Assembly (NCBI RefSeq): GCF_001641285.1
Contig: NZ_CP014841.1
Coordinates: forward strand, 3,162,001-3,226,000
Length of the DNA: 64,000 nucleotides
From: Dyella thiooxydans
GTDB lineage: Bacteria > Pseudomonadota > Gammaproteobacteria > Xanthomonadales > Rhodanobacteraceae
Direction: 5' to 3'
In this document: piece after piece, positions 16,446 to 24,329 of the stretch
How the letters are laid out: every line of letters starts with the position of its first letter
Numbering within the stretch: the first letter of the stretch is position 1
Position numbers and translations under genes: made by a program
Notes under the pieces: model-generated
Seen by the model: the letters and a program-made list of their open reading frames with translations, nothing else
What the model was told of the DNA's origin: nothing
The model's database searches: none

Positions 16446-18227
16446 ATGAAGTACCTGCTGGGCGGCCTGCTGGCCGCGGTCCTGGGCCTGGTCCCCGTCA
16501 TGGCCGGCGCACAGGCAAACGATGCTGATGCCCGCTTCCATGCGATCTATTCGCAGGAATGGGCATGGCGGACCGGGCAGAGCGGCATCAGCAGCTCGGG
16601 CGAGGCCATCCCCGGCGACGGCCGCCTGGACAGCGTCGATGCGGCGACCCAGCAGGCCAGGCTGGAGCGCTGGCAGCAGGTGCTGAAGGACCTGGATGCG
16701 ATCGACCTGCAGGCGCTGTCGCCCGGCGAGCGGGTGAACTACGAGGTCTATCACGCGCAGATCGCCAACCTGCTGGCCGACCAGCGCTTCAAGATCTGGC
16801 AGATGCCGTTCAACAGCGACTCCTCGTTCTGGGGCGACATCGGCTACGAACTGCACGACGACCACCTGCGCAGCGTCGACGACTACGAGCACTACCTGGA
16901 TCGTCTCGGCCAGATCCCCGCCTACTTCGACCAGCAGATCGCCAACATGCGCGCTGGCCTGAAGCGCGGCTTCAGCGTGCCGCGGGCGGTGCTGGACGGG
17001 CGTGACGTATCGATCGCCGCGGTGGCCGATCTCGCCGATCCGACCGACAGCAGCTTCTACGCACCCTTCAAGCACCTGCCGGACAGCTTCTCCACCGACC
17101 AGGCGCAGGCGCTGCAGGGCGAGGCGCTGCGGCGTGTGCGCGACGACGTGATCCCGGCCTACCAGAAGCTGTTGGCGTTCTTCCGCAACGAATACATGCC
17201 GCAGGCGCGCACCACTCTGGCGGCCGAGGCGCTGCCCGATGGCAAGGCGTTCTACCGCCAGCAGATCCGCGAGTACACCACGCTGGACCTGGATCCCGAG
17301 GCGATCCACCAGCTGGGCCTGGAGCAGGTGGCGAAGATCCACGCGCAGATGCTTCAGACGATGAAGCAGACCGGCTTCAAGGGCAGCTTTCCCGAGTTCC
17401 TGCATTTCCTGCGCACCGACCCGCAGTTCTACGCCAAGACCCCGGACGAGTTGCTGATGCGCACGGCCTGGGTGGCCAAGCAGGTCGATGGCCAGCTCGG
17501 CAAGTTCTTCGGCCGGCTGCCGCGCCAGCGCTTTGCGATCGAGCCGGTGCCGGCCGACATCGCGCCGTACTACACCTCCGGCCGCGGCGGCGCCGACACC
17601 TACCTGGTCAACACCTACGACCTGAAGTCGCGCCCGCTCTACAACATGCCGGCACTGACCCTGCACGAGTCGATGCCCGGCCACGCACTGCAGCTGGCCC
17701 TGGCCGCCGAGCAGCACGGCCAGCCGGCGTTCCGCCGCGACGGCTACATCTCCGCCTATGGCGAGGGCTGGGCGCTGTACGCCGAGCACCTCGGCAACGA
17801 GATGGGCATCTACCACACGCCCTACGAGCGATTCGGCTACCTCACCTACCAGATGTGGCGCGCCTGCCGGCTGGTGGTCGACACCGGCATCCACCACGAC
17901 GGCTGGACCCGGCAGCAGGCGATCGACTACCTGACCCAGAACACCGCCTTGTCTGACCGCGAGATCGCCAACGAGGTGGACCGCTACATCAGCTGGCCGG
18001 CGCAGGCGCTGTCCTACGAGATCGGCTACCTGAAGATCCTGGAGCTGCGCCACAAGGCAGAGCAGGCGCTGGGCGACAAGTTCAAGCTGCGCGCTTTCCA
18101 CGACACCGTGCTGCAGATCGGCTCGGTGCCGCTGCCGGTGCTGGAGAAGCGCATCGACCGGTTCATCGCCGACGGCGGCCCGGAGCCGGACTACGGCTGC
18201 GACTGCAAGTCCAGGCCGGCCGGTTGA
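16446..18227 (+). CDS. Secreted DUF885 metallohydrolase
   Basis: 593 residues with a signal peptide (1-23, ending AGA/QAN). The zinc-site motif HESMPGH lies at 407-413, followed by the Glu-bearing segment YGEGWALYAEHLGNE, as in DUF885 proteins, which resemble M32-like carboxypeptidases and periplasmic peptidases. The start at 16446 has a GGAGGG site upstream. It probably degrades peptides in the periplasm, like the S9 enzyme at 8160. Single gene. Confidence 0.88.
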   Translation: MKYLLGGLLAAVLGLVPVMAGAQANDADARFHAIYSQEWAWRTGQSGISSSGEAIPGDGRLDSVDAATQQARLERWQQVLKDLDAIDLQALSPGERVNYEVYHAQIANLLADQRFKIWQMPFNSDSSFWGDIGYELHDDHLRSVDDYEHYLDRLGQIPAYFDQQIANMRAGLKRGFSVPRAVLDGRDVSIAAVADLADPTDSSFYAPFKHLPDSFSTDQAQALQGEALRRVRDDVIPAYQKLLAFFRNEYMPQARTTLAAEALPDGKAFYRQQIREYTTLDLDPEAIHQLGLEQVAKIHAQMLQTMKQTGFKGSFPEFLHFLRTDPQFYAKTPDELLMRTAWVAKQVDGQLGKFFGRLPRQRFAIEPVPADIAPYYTSGRGGADTYLVNTYDLKSRPLYNMPALTLHESMPGHALQLALAAEQHGQPAFRRDGYISAYGEGWALYAEHLGNEMGIYHTPYERFGYLTYQMWRACRLVVDTGIHHDGWTRQQAIDYLTQNTALSDREIANEVDRYISWPAQALSYEIGYLKILELRHKAEQALGDKFKLRAFHDTVLQIGSVPLPVLEKRIDRFIADGGPEPDYGCDCKSRPAG

Positions 18228-18247
18228 ATGGTCCGCGGTGAGCGACG

Positions 18248-18766
18248 TCAGCGGGGTGCGACCGGGGCGTACTGGCCGCGCTCGCCGTAGCGCTTGCCGC
18301 GGGTCTCGACGTTGGCGCACAGGCGCCCGTCGCACAGCGTGACGTCGGCGCGGTTGTAGGCCTGCAGCAGTTCGGCCGAGAGCCGGTTCTGTTCGATCAC
18401 ACCCGTATAGTGCAGCGACAGCCACGCACCGCCGGCCAGCAGCAGAGCCAGGCAGACTGCCACGGCGGCGACCGTCTTCCACAGCAGCAGGCGATGCAGT
18501 CGCTGCAGCCGTTCGATCTGTCCACCGAGCTTGAGCGCTGCGGTCTCCAGTTCGCCGCCGGCACGATGCAGGCGTTGCTGGTAGTCCTGCACCGGCCGTT
18601 CCAGGCCACCGCCCAGACGGTCCATCACCAATCCCGGCAGCGCGTGCAGCGAGCCGTCCGCCGACTGCCGCACGATCGCCGGCACCTGCTGGCTCAGGAG
18701 AGCGAACTTGGCGAGAAGGTGCCCGACCTGCAGGCCGGTCTGGAAGGGAGCGATGCGCGAATCCAT
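18248..18766 (-). CDS. Single-pass membrane protein with coiled coil, partner of the DUF2235-like gene
   Basis: 172 residues. A cytoplasmic helical N-terminus (about 1-95, with DYQQRLHRAGGELETAALKL) is followed by one membrane helix (about 98-116, AAVAVCLALLLAGGAWL) and a short external tail with two Cys (VTLCDGRLCANVE). Similar proteins in Xanthomonadales are labelled 'relaxation protein', but nothing here resembles a relaxase. It sits directly downstream of the DUF2235-like hydrolase gene on the same strand, 133 bases away. An immunity or anchoring partner is possible; that is inference. Confidence 0.6.
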   Translation of the reverse strand: MDSRIAPFQTGLQVGHLLAKFALLSQQVPAIVRQSADGSLHALPGLVMDRLGGGLERPVQDYQQRLHRAGGELETAALKLGGQIERLQRLHRLLLWKTVAAVAVCLALLLAGGAWLSLHYTGVIEQNRLSAELLQAYNRADVTLCDGRLCANVETRGKRYGERGQYAPVAPR

Positions 18767-18899
18767 CCCGATCCCTGGCTTGCGGTACCCCCGATCCCGG
18801 ACACGCGGATGTGCGACGCACGATCCGGAACATCCGGCATTTCAATGGACCTCGCTTGCGTGGCCGCCGTCGACGCCCAGCCTGTGGAACGGAAAGACT

Positions 18900-19799
18900 T
18901 CACGTGCCCTCCTCCTCCGAACGATGCACCACATTCATCCGCGGGTCGTCCGGCTCGGGCTGCTCGCTGAGCAGTGGCGTGGTGCTGAGCCGATTGATGT
19001 ATTCGATCAGCAGGTTGGCCGCGCGTATGGAGAGGCCATTCAGGCGGTAGCCGCCGCAGACGTCCGAAAGCGAGCCGGGAACAGGCAGGCTGAGGAAGCG
19101 TCCGTCGCTCGAGCGGCCTTTACCGAGGATCGGCAGCGACTGGAAATCAGGGCGTTTCTCGTCCGTCGCGCTGAGCTGGAAGCCGGAAATCACCGAGGGC
19201 GGCAGGTGCAGCTCTGGCGGCAGGTAGCCGGTGGGGGCCAGCAGGGCAAGCGCCTGGGCTGTCCGGTGCGGCGGCACAAGAACTTCACCCGCGGGGGAAT
19301 GCAACCCCAGCACGTCGACCATCATCGTGAACTCGGCGCCTTGCAGGGCGCCCCAGCTGCCGCCGACGATCAGCAGGCTGATCCGGGCATCGGGGTCCTC
19401 CCTGAGCCACGCTTCCGACCGCACCGAGAGCTGCTTGTACATGGCGGCGAGGCGGGTGCCGGCAAACGCTTCGCCATGCTTGTCCAGGGTCAGCCAATTG
19501 TCGTGGGCGCAGTCCGTGCTTACGTAACCGGTGCCAATCGACCTGGGCGACGTACCCCGGATCAGCTGCTGGTGGATCCACGCTACGGTGGTGGGCTCGG
19601 TGGGTCCCTTGCGCGCCTGTTTCCAGCTGCAATCGAACAGCGCAACGAAAAGACGATCGTGGGTGCCCCGCGTCGATGACGTCGACACCGGGCGGGTGGC
19701 ACGGGTCGATGTCGCCGGTGCGGTTGCGGCCTGCGACCGGATCGGCAGCCATCCGGTCATGGCCAGAAGTAGGGCAAGCGCTGTGTGCTTCCTTGGCAT
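18900..19799 (-). CDS. DUF2235/Tle1-like alpha/beta hydrolase with signal peptide
   Basis: 299 residues. The signal peptide is about 1-25 (ending SQA/ATA). The nucleophile elbow GGSWGA at 146-151 (S148) in DPDARISLLIVGGSWGALQGAEF matches the DUF2235 pattern, in which a GxSxGA elbow follows a PDAxI strand. DVCGGYRLNGLS near the C-terminus is also family-like. DUF2235 includes type VI lipase effectors (Tle1). A secretory signal is unusual for type VI cargo, and no type VI genes are nearby. The ATG at 19799 has AGGGAG before it. It could be a periplasmic lipase. Confidence 0.7.
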   Translation of the reverse strand: MPRKHTALALLLAMTGWLPIRSQAATAPATSTRATRPVSTSSTRGTHDRLFVALFDCSWKQARKGPTEPTTVAWIHQQLIRGTSPRSIGTGYVSTDCAHDNWLTLDKHGEAFAGTRLAAMYKQLSVRSEAWLREDPDARISLLIVGGSWGALQGAEFTMMVDVLGLHSPAGEVLVPPHRTAQALALLAPTGYLPPELHLPPSVISGFQLSATDEKRPDFQSLPILGKGRSSDGRFLSLPVPGSLSDVCGGYRLNGLSIRAANLLIEYINRLSTTPLLSEQPEPDDPRMNVVHRSEEEGT

Positions 19800-19982
19800 G
19801 GAGTCTCCCTGGTTCCTTGCAGGGGATGATCCGGCCCGCGGGCCAGATCCGTGGGGAAGCATGGTAGGCGATGGAAAATCCCTGGCGCTGTGAGCGCATG
19901 CCTGTTTTCGGGTCATCGTCCGGCGATGACACGCCTGAACGGCGTGCGGCATGCCCCGTGCGGGTCCGGTGTTCATGACTTC

Positions 19983-20004
19983 ATATGTGGAGTAAATTGC
20001 ATAT
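19983..20004. promoter_or_regulatory. Inverted repeat before the toxin-antitoxin pair
   Basis: ATATG (19983-19987) and CATAT (20000-20004) form a short inverted repeat in an AT-rich patch, 23 bases before the antitoxin ATG. Xre-type antitoxins usually repress their own promoter, so this is a candidate operator. The arms are short. Confidence 0.4.
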
Positions 20005-20026
20005 AAGCTCTATACAGGAACATCGT

Positions 20027-20419
20027 ATGGTTTCCAGTCCGCAAACGGCGATCCTGCCCCTGACCGATCTCGGCGGCCCCGCCCTGCGCAGCTTTTTCCG
20101 GCTGGCCGAGGTGTGGAAGCTGCGGGTGGCCGAGCAGCGCAAGCTGCTGGGCGATCCGCCGGAGTCCACGTTCTACAAGTGGAAGCGCGAGCAGGACGGC
20201 AGTCCCGGACGCGACGTGATCGAGCGGATCAGCTACCTGCTGGGCATCTTCAAGGCGCTGCAGATCCTGTTTCCCGATCCGGCCCAGGCCGACGCTTGGC
20301 TGCGGCGGCCGAACCAGGCGGCGCTGTTCGGCGGCCAGTCGGCGTTGGAGCGGATGCTGTCGGGCAACGTGGCGGACCTGTTCGTGGTGCGCCAGTACCT
20401 GGATGCGCAGCGCGGGTGA
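20027..20419 (+). CDS. Xre/MbcA/ParS-family antitoxin
   Basis: 130 residues: an N-terminal Xre-like helix-turn-helix region (about 20-75, with LLGDPPESTFYKWKRE and ISYLLGIFKALQILF) and a C-terminal toxin-binding domain of the DUF2384 type (AWLRRPNQAALFGGQSALE, MLSGNVADLFVVRQYLD). It should bind and block the RES toxin encoded next and repress the operon. ATG 20027 has AGGAA nine bases upstream. An upstream in-frame ATG at 19985 lies within the candidate operator and is less likely. Confidence 0.92.
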   Translation: MVSSPQTAILPLTDLGGPALRSFFRLAEVWKLRVAEQRKLLGDPPESTFYKWKREQDGSPGRDVIERISYLLGIFKALQILFPDPAQADAWLRRPNQAALFGGQSALERMLSGNVADLFVVRQYLDAQRG

Positions 20420-20520
20420 ACCGTGCCGTGGCGCCGGTCGCGACCGGGGAGACGCCGCGCTGCCAGCCTTTCCGACGTCCCTTCACCGAGTCCCTGCCGA
20501 GCACCGACGTGACCGCCGAG

Positions 20521-21198
20521 ATGCCCCCGATCAAGCGCATCCGCTGGAGCCATGCCTATCGCATCGTGCCCAGCCGTTTCCCGCCGGTCGGGCTGTTCGA
20601 CCGCATCGCCGATCCAGCCGATCTCGACGCGGTGTTCGCGATCGAGGCGCTGACCAATCCGCGTCTGCGCGAGGAGGCCGACGCCCTGAAGCTGGTGCCG
20701 AAGACGCGCCGCATCAGCGGGCCGGGCAGCACGCCGGTGATGGCCGCGTTCACCCACCTCAACCCGGAAGGCAGCCGCTTCTCCGACGGCAGCTGGGGCG
20801 TGTTCTACGCCGGGCACAGCGTGACCACGGCGGTGGAGGAAACGGTCTACCACCGCGAGCGCTTCCTCGCGGCGACGGCCGAGCCGCCGTGCGAGATCCC
20901 GATGCGCTGCTACCGCACCAGCATCACCGGCCGCCTGCACGACCTGCGCGGCGGCTGGCCGCAGATGCACGATGCCGACGACTACGGCCCCAGCGTGGCG
21001 CTGGCGCGCACGCTGCGCGCGGACGGCTCCAATGGCATCGTCTACGACAGCGTGCGGCATCCGGGCGGCGAGTGCGCGGCGGTGTTCTATCCCGACCTGT
21101 TGGCCCCCTGCGTGCAGTCCGAGCACCTGGTGTACCGCTGGGACGGCGCGCGCATCGCCACCGTGCTGAGGGTGTCGGAGTTGCCTCGCGCGCGCTAG
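20521..21198 (+). CDS. RES-domain toxin (NAD+-degrading type)
   Basis: 225 residues from ATG 20521 (MPPIKRIRWSHAYRIVPSRF). RES-domain features: Arg in YRIVPSRFPP, Tyr/Glu in GVFYAGHSVTTAVEETVYHRE, and Ser/Glu further on (YDSVRHPGGECAAVFYPDL). RES toxins of type II pairs break down NAD+ and stop growth. A GTG at 20416 overlaps the antitoxin stop codon (GTGA) in the same frame and would add 35 residues with no RES similarity. Coupling favours it and homology favours 20521. Confidence 0.9.
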   Translation: MPPIKRIRWSHAYRIVPSRFPPVGLFDRIADPADLDAVFAIEALTNPRLREEADALKLVPKTRRISGPGSTPVMAAFTHLNPEGSRFSDGSWGVFYAGHSVTTAVEETVYHRERFLAATAEPPCEIPMRCYRTSITGRLHDLRGGWPQMHDADDYGPSVALARTLRADGSNGIVYDSVRHPGGECAAVFYPDLLAPCVQSEHLVYRWDGARIATVLRVSELPRAR

Positions 21199-21232
21199 GG
21201 TTCGGATTCCCCGACCGGCCAGGAAGACCCTC

Positions 21233-21928
21233 ATGCCCCGCTGGATACTGCTGTCACTGCTCGCCCTGCTGCCCGCACTGGGGATCGCCCACGAGCGCGA
21301 TGCCGCCAACGACCACACGATCTGGAGCAAGGACATCGCCGCCTTCGAAGCGGCCGACCGGGCACAGCCGCCGGCACCGGGCGCGGTGCTGTTCATCGGT
21401 AGCTCCTCGATCCGTTTCTGGACCACGCTGGCCAGCGACTTCCCCGAGGTGCGCACGATCAACCGCGGTTTCGGCGGCTCGGAGATCAATGATTCCACGT
21501 ACTTCGCCGACCGCATCTTGGCCCCGTACAAGCCGTCGGCCATCGTGATGTACGCAGGCGACAACGACATCGCCGCCGGTGACAGCCCGGCCTTCGTGCT
21601 GAAGGAGTTCCAGGATTTCGTGCACAAGGCGCGCGCGGTCGATCCAGGCGTGCCGATCGCCTTCATCGCGATCAAGCCGAGCATGGCGCGCAAGGCGCTG
21701 CTGCCGCAGATTCGCGAAGCCAACGAGAAGATCCGCGACTGGGCCGCCACGCAATCGGGCGTGAGCTATCTGGACATCTTCACGCCGATGCTCGGTCCGG
21801 ACGGCCAGCCCCAAGACAAGTGGTTCCGCCCGGACGGCCTGCACATGAACCGCAGCGGCTACGCGCTGTGGATCGGCATCGTGAAGCCGTGGGTGGACGC
21901 GCATGGACAGGCCGCCATGCGCCATTGA
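21233..21928 (+). CDS. Secreted SGNH/GDSL-family hydrolase
   Basis: 231 residues with a signal peptide (1-19). Block I is FIGSSSIRFW (S58 the likely nucleophile), the Gly block is RGFGGSEI (79-86), the Asn block is YAGDND (107-112), and the last block is DGLHMNRSGY with D201 and H204. It is an esterase or acylhydrolase acting outside the cytoplasm; the substrate is unknown. It starts 35 bases after the RES toxin gene, probably independently, and ends 12 bases from the converging phhA. Confidence 0.9.
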   Translation: MPRWILLSLLALLPALGIAHERDAANDHTIWSKDIAAFEAADRAQPPAPGAVLFIGSSSIRFWTTLASDFPEVRTINRGFGGSEINDSTYFADRILAPYKPSAIVMYAGDNDIAAGDSPAFVLKEFQDFVHKARAVDPGVPIAFIAIKPSMARKALLPQIREANEKIRDWAATQSGVSYLDIFTPMLGPDGQPQDKWFRPDGLHMNRSGYALWIGIVKPWVDAHGQAAMRH

Positions 21929-21940
21929 GCGCGGCCTGTT

Positions 21941-22834
21941 TCAGGTATCGGCGTTGGTCGCCCAGCCCTCGCGGGTGCCGACGTTGAACACGCGGTCGCT
22001 GTCCAGCACGTCGCCGGCCGCGTGTGGTGCCTTTGCCGCCAGCCGCTGGTAGATCGGCGTGAAGTCCGGGCGGGTGGCGTCGAACAGTTGCTCGAAGCCC
22101 TCGATCACGAAATAGGTCTGCTGGTAGGTGTCGATGCGGTAGCGCGTGTTCATCACCCGCTCCAGACCGAAGCCGATGCGGTTGGGCGCGGCCGAGTCCA
22201 GGCAGTAGATCGACTCGCCCTTGGAGCTGACGATGCCGGCGCCGTAGATGCGCAGGCCCTCCGGCGTGTTGATCAGCCCGAATTCCACCGTGTACCAGTA
22301 CAGGCGCGTCAGGTTCATCAGCGCTTCGGGGCCGATGCCGAACGCCTTCATGCCACCGCGGCCGTACGCCTGCATGTAGTCGGCGAACACCGGGTTGAGC
22401 AGCAGCGGTACGTGGCCGAACAGGTCGTGGAACAGGTCCGGTTCGCTGAGGTAGTCGAGCTGGTCCGGCTTGCGGATCCACCAGCTCACCGGAAAGCGGC
22501 GGTTGGCCAGGTGGTCGAAGAACACCTCGTCGGGCAGCAGGCCCTCCACCGCCACGATCTGCCAGCCGGTGGTCTTCGCCAGCAGCTCGTTCAGGTCGGC
22601 AAACTTCGGGATGCCGTTCTCGCCCATGCCGAAGCGCTCGACACCCTCCAGGAACTCGGCGCAGGCACGCCCTGGCAGCAGCTCGCGCTGGCGCCGGTAG
22701 AGCGTGTTCCAGACTTCGTGGTCGGTGGCGCTGTAGCTGTCCCAGGGCTGTTCGACGACGCCGGTGGCATACACCGGCACGTAGCCGCGATCGGTCTGCT
22801 GGTGCTCGACCCGGCGTGGCGTGGCGTTTTCCAT
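21941..22834 (-). CDS. phhA: Phenylalanine 4-monooxygenase
   Basis: 297 residues, the monodomain bacterial length. It converts phenylalanine to tyrosine with tetrahydropterin and O2. The iron ligands H136 and H141 (LFHDLFGHVP) and E184 (YWYTVEFGL) are at the same spacing as in characterised enzymes. Pterin-contacting segments (GLLPDEVFFDHLANRRFPV) are intact. No pterin-4a-carbinolamine dehydratase gene follows. The divergent Lrp gene and the intergenic palindrome indicate control by that regulator. Confidence 0.97.
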   Translation of the reverse strand: MENATPRRVEHQQTDRGYVPVYATGVVEQPWDSYSATDHEVWNTLYRRQRELLPGRACAEFLEGVERFGMGENGIPKFADLNELLAKTTGWQIVAVEGLLPDEVFFDHLANRRFPVSWWIRKPDQLDYLSEPDLFHDLFGHVPLLLNPVFADYMQAYGRGGMKAFGIGPEALMNLTRLYWYTVEFGLINTPEGLRIYGAGIVSSKGESIYCLDSAAPNRIGFGLERVMNTRYRIDTYQQTYFVIEGFEQLFDATRPDFTPIYQRLAAKAPHAAGDVLDSDRVFNVGTREGWATNADT

Positions 22835-22898
22835 GGCGTGGCTCCGGAAAGGGATGGCTGGCGCACCATCATACGGACAGACCTGCGCACGAGGCTTG

Positions 22899-22935
22899 TT
22901 TTATTGCTGAACAAGTCGTTATATCAGCAACAAAA
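22899..22935. promoter_or_regulatory. Palindrome between phhA and the Lrp gene
   Basis: TTTTATTGCTGA (22899-22910) and TCAGCAACAAAA (22924-22935) are inverted repeats matching at 11 of 12 positions, with a 13-base AT-rich centre. The site lies in the 136-base divergent region, 65 bases from phhA and 36 from the Lrp ATG. Size and AT-richness fit an Lrp/AsnC operator controlling both genes. Confidence 0.65.
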
Positions 22936-22970
22936 CCCGAGATATCGCGTCAAAAACGAAAGAAAATTGC

Positions 22971-23447
22971 ATGTCGAACCTCGACCGCACCGACCTGCGC
23001 CTGCTGGCCGAACTGCAACGCGACGGCCGCGTGACCAATGCCGAACTGGCCGAACGGGTCAGCCTGTCGCCGTCCGCCTGCCTGCGCCGGGTGCAGCGAC
23101 TGGAGGCGGAGGGCGTGATCGCCGGCTATGCCGCCCAGGTCGATCCGCAGGCGGTGGGTCTCGGCCTCCAGGCCTTCGTCCGCGTGCAACTGGCCAAGCA
23201 CGAGGCGGCGGCGATCGAACGCTTCGTCGGCCAGGTCAACGCCTGGGAGGAGGTTGTGGCCTGCCACGCGTTGACCGGCGACATGGATTACCTGATGCAT
23301 GTCTACGTGGCCGATCTGGAGCATTTCTCGCGCTTCCTGCTCGATCGCCTGCTGACTGCGGCTGGCGTGGCCGACGTGAATTCCAGCTTCGTGCTGCGTA
23401 CGGTGAAGCGTTCGCCCTCGTTGCCGCTGGGCCAGGTCGGCGCCTGA
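22971..23447 (+). CDS. Lrp/AsnC-family transcriptional regulator (likely phhA regulator)
   Basis: 158 residues: an N-terminal helix-turn-helix (LDRTDLRLLAELQRDGR, NAELAERVSLSPSACLRRVQRL) and a C-terminal RAM effector domain (VRVQLAKHEAAAIERFVGQV, ACHALTGDMDYLMHVYV). Divergent from phhA, as in other proteobacteria where such regulators sense phenylalanine or tyrosine. Amino-acid-responsive control of phhA is inferred from the arrangement. Confidence 0.93.
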   Translation: MSNLDRTDLRLLAELQRDGRVTNAELAERVSLSPSACLRRVQRLEAEGVIAGYAAQVDPQAVGLGLQAFVRVQLAKHEAAAIERFVGQVNAWEEVVACHALTGDMDYLMHVYVADLEHFSRFLLDRLLTAAGVADVNSSFVLRTVKRSPSLPLGQVGA

Positions 23448-23513
23448 ACCGGCCCCCCACCCTGCCTTGCGACGCATGTCGTTGCGGCGAACTAACGCTA
23501 AACTAACTGGCTG

Positions 23514-24329
23514 ATGAGTACGGATACCTCACACCCGCACGAACGCGCTCCCTGGCAGCCGATCCGTTACCTGTGGCGCGTGCCGCTGCTGCTGGGGCAT
23601 ATCGTGCTGGGCATCCTGCTGTGCTCGCTGATCCTCAGCTGGAACAAGCACCGGGTGATGAAGAACGGCCGCGTGCCGTTCGCCCACCGCATGATCAACT
23701 GGTGGTCGCGCCTGCTGATGCGCATTTTCGGCCTGCGCTCGGTGCTGATCGGCCAGCCACTGCCCGACCCGGTGCTGTTCGTCGCCAACCACACCTCGTG
23801 GATCGACATCGAGCTGCTGCACAGCCAGCGCGCGGCCTGCTTCGTGGCCAAGGCCGAGATCGCCGGCTGGCCACTGGTCGGCTGGATGGCCGCCAACGGC
23901 GGCACCATCTTCCATCGCCGCGGCTCCAACCACTCGCTGACCTCGGTGATGGCGGTGATGGTCGACCGCCTGCGCGAGGGGCGCTCGGTGGCGGTGTTTC
24001 CCGAGGGTGGCACCGGCTACAACGGCGTGCTGAAGGTGTTCCACGCACGCATCTTCCAGGCTGCGCTCGATGCCGAGGTACGCGTGCAGCCGGTGGCGCT
24101 GCGCTTCTCGAAGAACGGCCGACGGGTGATCGACGCCGGCTTCCGCGAGCACGAGAGCTTCATGGCCAACTTCCTGCGCCTGCTCGGCAGCGCACCGCTG
24201 GACGCGGAAGTGCACTTCCTCGAACCGGTGCCGGCCACGCCCGATGCGCGCCGCCGCATGGCGGAGCTGTCGCGCGAGCGCATTGCCGCCGCGCTGGAAG
24301 ATGCCACCGCGGGCCAGGCCCACGCATGA
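23514..24329 (+). CDS. Lysophospholipid acyltransferase (PlsC-like)
   Basis: 271 residues with one N-terminal membrane helix (about 24-42). The acyltransferase block I is NHTSWID with H93 and D98; later VAVFPEGGTG carries the phosphate-binding Glu-Gly. It should transfer acyl chains to a lysophospholipid or a related acceptor at the inner membrane. The start ATG is at 23514; the stop codon overlaps the ATG of the next gene (ATGA), so the two are coupled. Confidence 0.92.
   Translation: MSTDTSHPHERAPWQPIRYLWRVPLLLGHIVLGILLCSLILSWNKHRVMKNGRVPFAHRMINWWSRLLMRIFGLRSVLIGQPLPDPVLFVANHTSWIDIELLHSQRAACFVAKAEIAGWPLVGWMAANGGTIFHRRGSNHSLTSVMAVMVDRLREGRSVAVFPEGGTGYNGVLKVFHARIFQAALDAEVRVQPVALRFSKNGRRVIDAGFREHESFMANFLRLLGSAPLDAEVHFLEPVPATPDARRRMAELSRERIAAALEDATAGQAHA

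Noticed and set aside
18248-19799. Type VI secretion or conjugation locus
   Set aside because: Only one DUF2235-like hydrolase and one membrane protein are present. No Hcp, VgrG, PAAR, relaxase or pilus gene is in the window.
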